Shown here piece after piece: positions 56,801 through 64,000 of a stretch of DNA of 64,000 nucleotides; the first letter of the stretch is position 1, and each line of letters starts with the position of its first letter. The DNA is from Amyelois transitella (Eukaryota; Arthropoda; Insecta; Lepidoptera; Pyralidae): contig NC_083507.1 in the NCBI RefSeq assembly GCF_032362555.1, positions 4,839,001 to 4,903,000 on the forward strand. Reading direction: 5' to 3'. The position numbers and the translations under genes were made by a program. The notes beneath the pieces are model-generated. The model searched no databases. It was not told the origin of the DNA and saw only the letters and a list, made by a program, of their open reading frames with translations.

Positions 56801-59800
56801 TCATCTGGTGTTTGTCAATAAGTAAATTGTGTCCTCCCTAAATTATTGATATTTTCCTCCACCGTATGTGAAATGTCGTATATGTCAAAACAACACTATG
56901 TCTTCTAGGTATATGCCTACTTTGGTAGATTTTCCGATATTTACCTGATCTAACATAATCGGATTGCTCTCATAACCTCCGATGCTACAGGTTTCTCCCT
57001 GGATCTTCAGATACAGATTAACATCGTGGTCCCTCAAGTTGGGGCACCCGCGAATTTCTGGTATGGCATCGCAAACAACGTACGCATGCTTGAAAGGTAT
57101 TAGTGGTAGGGATGGGACACCAGCGTATCGAGCTATGCGGGGACCCCAGGCGCCTAAAATCAGCAATTATCAATAATGTATGTTACAAATATAATTATAT
57201 GTAACACTAACCCTAATCTATATAATGGATAACATAATAAACACATTCCCCAAAACTATCCTTTGTTCGAGAAATCTGGATAAACAAATTAATTTTATCA
57301 GTCGTTAAGCAACAAACAGACGATATGCTTATTATGGAAATGATAAGTATTATCAACTAAAATATAAACAAGTTTATTCTAAGTAAGAAAGTAAACTATA
57401 GTCAATAACAACTAACAACTATTTAAAACTCTCTGCGTTGACAGAAGTTTTAGTATTTTTAAATAAAAGTTTTCATTTTCCCTCATAGCAACTACTGAAA
57501 TGTCTAATTTATAATTATAAACCCCGTCTTTCCTAGCATTCAATATGTTTTAACTATTGACATTTGGACGTCAACTGTTTGATAAATAATGTTAAATTAC
57601 TTATTTCTCAACAATCTGGAAAAAATTTACGTGTTTTGAAATTGATTGAGATTATTATTATTTTGTCGCTTGCATGTTAAATGACTTACCACCAGCGTTA
57701 ATAACGCATTTAGTTTTGATAAGACCTTTGTCTGTATGAACACCAGTGACTTCCTTGTTTCCTAATGTGTTGTGAGAGTAAAGAATATCTAATACCGGAC
57801 AATCTTCGTACACCTGCAAACGAACAAAATGATTAGAAATTTATCAGTAATTTATAAATATATTAGCAAAAAATGTTCCAGACATTTTTTGTAATATATT
57901 TATAAATATAATGCTAACTATATGGTCTTTTCTTGTTTTCAACAAATACCAAGTCAATTTACACAACCGTGCGTCAGATGACTTCTGACATTGTTTACAT
58001 CACCACTGGTTGGCGATTGGGACCCATGGTTTACATGACGAAGCACTAAACTTTTTTCATTGTAACTCTACATCAATATTTACCAATTCTATAATCCAAT
58101 AAGTGCCATATTTTTTTTATCTTGTTCATAATCGCCGACCTCCGTATGTAGCGTATTGGTTTGCAATTTTAAATCTTATTGATAATGCTTTAGCCGGAAA
58201 ATGCTTATTGATAGATATTAATTAATCTTTCATGAGAAAGATTTAACAGTCCAAAGTCCTAAATCATGAAAATGATTTCATGATTTTGTTTGCCACATGT
58301 AGATTTTTACTGTAGTAAAAAAAAAACTAAGTACTTACTATAGCCCCATTGCTCTTAGCTACTTTCAATAAGGACGTGCACGCCATAGCAGGGTCAATAG
58401 TCCCGTCGTTAGGGCTGAACAGGGCCATTTCGAAAACTGATGTGTCCAAGATCGGGAGAAGCTTCTGAGCGTCGTGGGGGCCCAGCACTGAACTGGGGAT
58501 GCCCATGGCATTGCCCAGAGAATGTAAACGCATGTATTCTTGGGTTCGAACCTAAAAATAAAGCAGATTCTCATTCAAGTACATTTATCGCTTTGGGAAA
58601 TTAATATTTTCCTGGGCGAATACAACAAAGAAAACGAAGGTTTTAAGAATAGTGCAAATTTTATTAAAATAATAATAAAACAATCATAAAATAATTGATA
58701 AAAATCAATTATTAAAAAAATTTATTTACGGCATTTATTTACCTTGCTACGAGATATGAAGAGGCCGCCATTGTTTATCCAACCCGCGTAGTTCTCGTCT
58801 TCTTTCTCCAAATTCTTGTACACTGCCTGAGAGTCACGTAACAACTCCACTTCCAAGTCGTCGGGACGGAGTGACCATACCAAACCTAAAATAGTACAAA
58901 CAAATATAAATGCTGCAATATTGTTCGAAAGTAGATTGGTCTGGTGGAGAAGAATTAAAGGTCAATGATATTCAGTTGTACTGAAAATCATTGCAATTTT
59001 TGCACAGCTACCTATATATTGTCACCGAGTTGCTGCCTTTTTGTATTGCTGCAGCACACGCATTCATGATTAGTTTTATCTTTTTATGCCAATCTTGTAT
59101 TTTCTGTTATAAATGTGTGTTTTGTAGCTACAAATTAAAAAAAACCTATCTAAGAAACAATTTTTTCCTACACACTATGTATTTTCCATTTTTCTATGAA
59201 TTTAGAAAAGTTAAGTGAAAAACCTTAATTAAAAAATAAGCTTGCCATAAAATTATAATAAGACGATAACACACTTACAAACACTTCTTACAAATATAAA
59301 AATAATTGCCTATATCGTCTTTGTTCCCACTCTAGTAGATATGATGAGCAACAACAAACTGTGCACCCACATGTTTGTGTAATAAAACATGCTTCGAAAT
59401 TGATTGCCCGATCAATTGTCCAATAACTACGGTCTACTTCTGAGGGCAGTGTCACAGTGGGTAACAACATACTTACCGGCAGTATGCCATGTAGTTCCAC
59501 TAGTAATTTTACCCCTTTCAAGTAATACTGCTTTCACTCCTCTTTTAGTCAGCTGATATATTGTGTTCGCCCCAGTTATGCCACCACCTAGAAAAGAATA
59601 ATGATAATATGGAATCTGTCATTTTATCAATTGTTAGGTACCTTTGTTAATCTCAATATACCTGACTTTTGCTCAAATGATCATGATGTTGATTGCTAAT
59701 CTTTTTTTAAATATATATTTGAGTGCAATGGTATTTCGATACTACAAACACACTTCCGATTGAATATACGTAAGAAAAATTATTTACTTTGTTGACATTG

Positions 59801-60180
59801 TAGGGTCAATTACAAAGCATAACTAATAATCTAGTTTGATTTATGAATTATTACTTTAGTAAATATGAAAACAAATAATTTTATTGATATCCAGTTGAAA
59901 TATTTTGGAAAATCCCCTCAAAGCAAATGCAAATAAATAATTCAAACAATTAAATCAAAATAAACTCTTTGTTCTATAAAAAAATAATGCCACAAACATA
60001 CGGGTACAATAGTAAAAAAATACAACGGCAAAAATTTTTAAAATTAAAATACTCACCAACAACAACAACATCCGCGGAAGACGGTACCTCCTGTTGGGAG
60101 GCAAAAGTCCTTTTCTTCACATTTTTTAAAAAGTTTGCAACTTTTTTTCTTACACTACCATCTCTTATAACTTTGAACAT
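50826..60180 (-). CDS. SARDH: Sarcosine dehydrogenase, mitochondrial
   Basis: Sixteen exons on the minus strand: 60180-60057, 59587-59477, 58885-58743, 58551-58339, 57813-57690, 57153-56945, 56416-56233, 56128-56038, 55260-55008, 54749-54630, 54041-53899, 53198-53093, 52850-52702, 52377-52103, 51782-51616 and 51152-50826. They join in phase into 912 residues; human SARDH has 918. The enzyme demethylates sarcosine to glycine in the mitochondrial matrix, passing the one-carbon unit to tetrahydrofolate. A basic N-terminus ([14 protein letters not shown]) suits a transit peptide. The dinucleotide fold reads [22 protein letters not shown] holds the histidine expected to bind FAD covalently. [19 protein letters not shown] and YGGYESNP-like IGGYESNP are family hallmarks. 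The folate-binding GcvT-like half runs from MSYFGKFYL to HLKSPFDP, with a short extra hydrophilic C-terminus. Several introns hold SINE or Helitron debris. It is intact as read. Confidence 0.97.
51865..52075 (+). mobile_element. SINE-like repeat in a SARDH intron
   Basis: Located between SARDH exons 14 and 15. It contains 'ctcccggcactt', 'catggatgtcgtaaaagacg', 'catgggctagccac', 'gagctgagcgtggcc' and 'ccagactgtttaccccg', and lacks the TATG tail. Confidence 0.7.
53453..53900 (-). mobile_element. Helitron-like remnant in a SARDH intron
   Basis: The minus-strand end reads 'aacgaagtttgtcgggtccg' then CTAG (53453-53456), like the other Helitron 3' ends. The opposite end is not clear. Confidence 0.4.
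54080..54310 (-). mobile_element. SINE-like repeat in a SARDH intron (minus)
   Basis: Full family order on the minus strand, ending in the CATACATACATA complement of the TATG tail at the left. It lies between SARDH exons 10 and 11 and faces the copy at 54468-54553. Confidence 0.75.
54468..54553 (+). mobile_element. SINE-like repeat in a SARDH intron (plus, 3' part)
   Basis: 'gctgaacgtcgccattcag', 'caagactgttggctctgtct' and 'agggatatagacgtgacc', with a clean (TATG)n tail at 54536-54553. It is opposite in orientation to 54080-54310 in the same intron. Confidence 0.8.
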
Positions 60181-61658
60181 TATTTTTTCAAAACAACGAA
60201 CGGCGTATCCCGTTCACAGATCACCAAACACAAACAGCGAATGAAGCGTTTAGAGTACGAGATAAATTATATACCAATACGTGCCATACCGCAAGCGGCC
60301 TTCACACTAAAGCTTCCTTTTCACTGCAAAATATATTTAAATTCAAATTAATTCCTTAAAATACTTTAAATATAACGCAATTAATTTATTAAATTTGTTA
60401 TTTATTTTAATATTGTTTCGAACAGCATTTGCTCGTCTGCAAGATCCGTCTGATGCAACTGGACTGGGACAATCCATTGAATGCGCTGTGTTAATTTTAT
60501 TAAAGATCCACTTTTAGACTCAGTAGAACTGATTTTCTTATCAGACTTTTAACTTGTTCAAATGATTTGCGTATTTCTTATCCAATAAAGAAATATTTTA
60601 TCTTATTTACTCAAAAAAAATACAAAGTACTGGATAATTTATATTTCATAAATAAAAGCTTATAATTCTTCAACCCGACGTCGACCCCGAAATACTCTAA
60701 CTGATCAAGCAAATTTGTTATGGGTAGTTAGTACAAAAATGACAAATAAAACATTCTATATTTTGCCCAGCAGTGGAATACAATTACAGGCTTAAATACA
60801 CATCCATCAACATTTTGTATTTATATTGTAGCTGTTATGAGAACAACGATACTGCACATTCACCTGCCATCATCGCTTTATTCTCGGTGGATCTGGCGAT
60901 TCAGCCTAAAAAGTTCCATATCAATAGTAGTAAAAAAATTGAAGAAAGAAATATATTCTATTCTGTAGATTCGGTTTGGAATCATTAATTCGTACAAGAC
61001 ACAACAAAAATGCTTGTTTTTAGAAAAATCAATCGATAGTTGAGACTGAAACTTTTTAACATTATTAACTCACGGGTAGGAGAGTATTGGTTTAAAGCTA
61101 TTTTTATATATTTTGTTATCAAATATGGTGACAGCGTAGCTCATATTAAGTAGGTATATTATCTATTCCATGGCCGGGTCAACTGCACAAGTTGAAGTCT
61201 TAACGACGATATCATATCGGCAAGTCACTACATGATTATGAATGCACATTCAGGGTATTATTTGTGATTTACATTCAGCTGTTAAACGAATTATATTCAT
61301 ACAAAAATCTACAAGTGATAATAAAATAAATTAAATAAATAATTAGTTGTCTTGAACTGCGAAACTTCAAATCTGTTCTAAAAAATGCTGTTTCGTTCTC
61401 CACCGTTTGTTTTTTTTTAATGACAATTATTATTTCATTACGCTCAAGCAATATCAGCTTTAAAAAAAAATAAACAATATCTCCATCTATCTTCATATCT
61501 GTTCCATAATTGTTTACAGTTCAAGGGTCAGACATTAATTTTAACTTGTTTTTGTATTGTTTTATAAATCGAAAGTTTGAGACCCAAAATGATTAATTTC
61601 TTAACTTTGTTAACCCTACATAGTCGAGTATGTATTGGTTTTAAGTTTTATCAGATGA
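60181..61658. other. SARDH upstream region and intergenic DNA
   Basis: Immediately upstream of the SARDH start codon is its presumed promoter. The remainder is AT-rich sequence with no recognised gene. Confidence 0.35.
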
Positions 61659-61809
61659 GTTAGTGCGAGATTACTCCGTCACACGCGTCGAGAGTCGAAA
61701 TTTGTAATTTAATCAGCGCCGTCTAGTGGTATCGCGAATGCACTATTGCAATTCCATACAAATCGCGTTACTTGCGCGCCGCGTTTGATCGAGTAAAACT
61801 CGCACTAAC
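61659..61809. mobile_element. MITE-like element with terminal inverted repeats
   Basis: gttagtgcgag at 61659-61669 is the exact complement of ctcgcactaac at 61799-61809. The pairing resumes inward (actc / gagt) after a few mismatches. The 151-bp interior is GC-richer than the flanks and includes 'gcgccgtctagtgg'. No coding capacity. The target-site duplication is unclear. Confidence 0.6.
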
Positions 61810-62624
61810 CCCTCAGTAGGTACAATATCTCCTGCATTCTGTCTTTTGATTGTAATCTTACCCCAAATAGCAGTTCTATGTGGGCTATAAAAGTTAACAA
61901 ATTCTACTGTTGAGTAGTTGATTTAACCCTGTGAAAATATTGCTTTAATATTTTCCTATAATTCAATAATTCCTATCTTCTTTAAAGGAGAGCAGTTGTA
62001 AGGTAAAACTTGAATATGAGTGAAACATTGAAATAAATAGATTTAACTTTCGTTAAACGATGAAATATTTATTAATTAGATACTTAAATAAATGCAATAC
62101 AACTACAGACTTTTGTTTCCTTTTCTTCTTATAAATTCTTTCTTATCTTACTAATTGTTAAGAATGTAAAGTTAAAAGTAATACTTTATATTATTTATAT
62201 AGATTTTATAATTATTTATATATAATATTAATCATCATTTGTATAACTACTAAATTACATTTGGCAAGCCAACATATTGCATTTTCTCTACACACACAGA
62301 GTATTAATAATAATTAACCAACTTAATACATTCCATCTAAATTTAAAAAAAAAATCTAAATATATGTAGAATTCGTAAATGAATGCAATTGTAATAAATT
62401 TACTGCTATAGCAATACCTTTTTACTGTTACTAATAAACAAAGGCGGTCGGTTATATAAATTCACGTCAATGTTTTATTTGTATCACGGCATGTTCTTAA
62501 TTGCCATCTCAGTCGGGTCCAAATTTCAGGGATCACTTATACAGTTTGGGAAATTTTGTTATCTTTCACATTTGCACATGTAACCCTAAATCTAAAGTTT
62601 TGATTAATTCTTTTAAAAAAGTTT
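61810..62624. other. AT-rich intergenic DNA
   Basis: No gene, RNA or clear repeat was seen. Confidence 0.35.
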
Positions 62625-63010
62625 CTAACATCTCATCTTGCGAGACCGGTCGCCCAGTCGAACAGCGGCTTTTACTTCTTTAGTTATATGGCCTACTACT
62701 AGTAACATAATAAAAATAAAACTTATCTATTCAAGTTTACAACAAATTAAAAAAATATATGTGAACAAGCCATTTTATAGTAACAAAAAAACTTATTTAT
62801 ATTATAATATACATAAAGTAATGAAAAGTATGACCTTTCATTCAGGTTCCATGTCCAGCTGCTTTGTTACCTGTAAAAAAAAAGACAATTACATTGCTGT
62901 AGGTGTTGCTCGCAACTTTGTTCGCCGTAAAAGTTCAATGACAATCTTTCATACCCTCTTCTAAGCCCTTCTCTCCAATGTTCTTCGGCAGGGTCAAATC
63001 TATCTCTACA
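62625..63010 (-). other. Coding-like segments on the minus strand, possible terminal exons
   Basis: Three pieces look coding. 62698-62625 follows an AG acceptor and reads VGHITKEVKAAVRLGDRSRK before MRC and a stop. 62870 onward follows a polypyrimidine-AG and reads VTKQLDMEPE then a stop. 63004-62890 reads DRFDPAEEHWREGLRRGYER and on. They cannot all belong to one simple model, so alternative ends or repeat origin remain open. I do not recognise the protein. Confidence 0.25.
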
Positions 63011-63065
63011 AAATTTGGGATGAAATATGGGACAGCAACATGAAGCTTTATCTTAAAGAGCTAAC

Positions 63066-63217
63066 CGGTTTCAGACGTGGTGTGGACTGGCGACCCTGGG
63101 CGGAGTCAAGCCGAGACGATGATGCCTCGCCGCGTGGTCTCCGGCCGCGGCGGCCGCTGCAGCCTCCAACTGAGCTCTCAGGGCTACCAGCTCGCGAGTC
63201 CGCTGGTATATGGGGTC
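63066..63217 (-). CDS. Putative 3' coding exon of an unrecognised minus-strand gene
   Basis: A GC-rich block follows an AG acceptor ('atatgaacag') at 63218. Two models are possible. In one frame it encodes DPIYQRTRELVALRAQLEAA, a coiled-coil-like helix, then an Ala-rich run and GLTPPRVASPHHV with a stop at 63071. In another it encodes a Ser/Arg-rich stretch ending STPRLKP at a GT donor (63066) and would splice in phase to VTKQLDMEPE at 62870. Sharp contrast in base composition with the flanks supports an exon, but neither frame matches a family I know. Upstream exons would lie beyond the mariner or outside the window. Confidence 0.35.
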
Positions 63218-63254
63218 CTGTTCATATAAAATAACACGTTATTTTAAAAAGTTA

Positions 63255-63462
63255 AGGCAAGGATTTTTGCGTTACCTTGGCTGTTCGACCTATACGTGGA
63301 TAGTTGTTTGAGAAAGATATGTAAGAAAAACAAGCTTAAAAAATGTTTATCTCTACTAGACAAACTATTTATATTATCGTACATAAACGGTTCAACGGAG
63401 ACTACATCTTTCCACTTGCCTCTATTCCTGCACACTTCTTTCCCTTCATTTTTTTCCAAGTT
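63255..63462. mobile_element. Two RTE-like LINE fragments in opposite orientation
   Basis: 63255-63345 (+) aligns with the reverse-transcriptase core of the complete element near 32155-32245 ('aaggcaaggatttttgcgtt', 'ccttggctgttcgacctat', 'gtggatagttgtttga'), with frame damage. 63390-63462 (-) encodes KEVCRNRGKWKDVVS, the 3' end of the same LINE. The intervening pieces are missing. Confidence 0.7.
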
Positions 63463-63515
63463 TATTTGTTCGTTACCGTTTATATATCTTTATGAAAACT
63501 TTTCGGTTTAAGGTA

Positions 63516-64000
63516 CGAGGGTGGTTTGAAAAATTCTCGGCCCGTCTAAGAAAACAACGATAAATAAACAAAAAAATATTTTTATTTTTCTACATAATCC
63601 CCTCTTGTCTCAATACACTTATTTAATCTATATTCTTGGGCTTCTATGCCACTCTTATAGGCCGATTCTTCCAACTCGTCGAAAAAACGTTCCGCCTTAG
63701 CTATGACCTCTTCATTTGTGGAAAATTTCTTTCCAGCCAGGTGTTTTTTCAAATTAGGGAACAGATAATAGTCCGATGGTGCTAAATCCGGTGAATAATG
63801 GTGATGGTTTAATACTACAAAACGCAGTTCATGGAGTTTAGCCATTGCAACAACTGACTTGTGCACTGGTGCATTATCCTGATGAAAAAGGATTTTTTTT
63901 TTTCGCCAATCCCGGGCGTTTTTCACGGATTTTTTCTGCTAATTTATCCAACAGGTTAGCATAGTATGGGCCTGTATTAGTTTGTCCTTTCGGAAGGTAG
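63516..64000 (-). mobile_element. mariner-type DNA transposon, truncated by the window edge
   Basis: The right terminus 'cgagggtggtttgaaaaatt' followed by 'ctcggcc' starts at 63516, just after a TA dinucleotide (63514-63515), as expected for a mariner inverted repeat. The transposase gene lies inside on the minus strand and continues past 64000. Confidence 0.85.
63582..64000 (-). pseudogene. mariner transposase C-terminal part, frameshifted and incomplete
   Basis: The last 110 or so residues of a DD34D transposase read on the minus strand. FHQDNAPVH carries the second catalytic Asp and HHYSPDLAPSDYYLFPNLK the third, and the protein ends before the stop at 63582-63584. Upstream, PKGQTNTGPYYANLLDKL belongs to the same protein but lies in another frame: a run of 11 T at 63893-63903 causes a one-base slip. 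The transposase would cut and paste the element at TA sites. With the frameshift this copy is probably dead unless the run is a sequencing error. The N-terminal DNA-binding half is outside the window. Confidence 0.85.

Noticed and set aside
63255-63462. Twin-priming (5' inversion) of a single LINE insertion
   Set aside because: The inverted piece lies downstream of the 3' end fragment rather than upstream, which twin priming would not produce.

Overview
The window is AT-rich animal nuclear DNA with spliced genes, long introns and dense interspersed repeats. The gene set points to an insect: three obstructor-type (CPAP3) chitin-binding genes, a ZAD-type C2H2 zinc-finger gene, an arthropod-style GT49 glycosyltransferase, PPIL3 and mitochondrial sarcosine dehydrogenase. 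The repeats (tRNA-derived SINE with a TATTTA-rich tail, an RTE-like LINE with a TATG-repeat tail, TC...CTAG Helitrons, mariner) fit a moth or butterfly best; no species can be named from the sequence.

Layout. 1-7752: no gene recognised; SINE, LINE and other repeat debris plus three perfect hairpins. 7753-11113 (+): the last five exons of a GT49 (B4GAT1-like) glycosyltransferase whose 5' exons were not found. 14122-15702 (-): two small, unrecognised, probably related proteins with a signal peptide, an acidic middle and a hydrophobic C-terminus. 16869-41119 (+): a tandem cluster of three chitin-binding genes. The first two have three ChtBD2 domains and match obstructor-E; the third has a long Ser/Thr/Pro-rich N-terminus and 11 ChtBD2 domains. 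A complete RTE-like LINE with a 13-bp target-site duplication sits between the second and third (29815-33147). A broken last exon of the same family remains at 42855-42967. 43895-45718 (+): ZAD zinc-finger gene, convergent with PPIL3 at 46940-49089 (-). 50826-60180 (-): a complete 16-exon sarcosine dehydrogenase gene. 60181-64000: MITE and LINE debris, possible last exons of an unrecognised minus-strand gene, and a truncated mariner running off the window edge.

The most interesting locus is the chitin-binding cluster. All three genes share the intron phase series 1, 0, (0...), 1, 1, 2 and begin about 40 bases downstream of an initiator-like site. The third gene looks like an obstructor-E gene enlarged by repeated duplication of a symmetrical phase 0-0 exon that carries the back half of one ChtBD2 and the front half of the next. 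One duplicated exon has decayed inside an intron (38281-38535). These proteins are expected to be secreted and to bind chitin in cuticle or another extracellular matrix.

A second theme is repeat biology. A SINE-like repeat with about 14 copies ends in a sequence very like the 3' end of the resident RTE-like LINE, including the TATG tail, which suggests the LINE machinery mobilises it. All calls come from reading the sequence; exon boundaries were placed by splice signals, phase and family conservation, with no transcript evidence.
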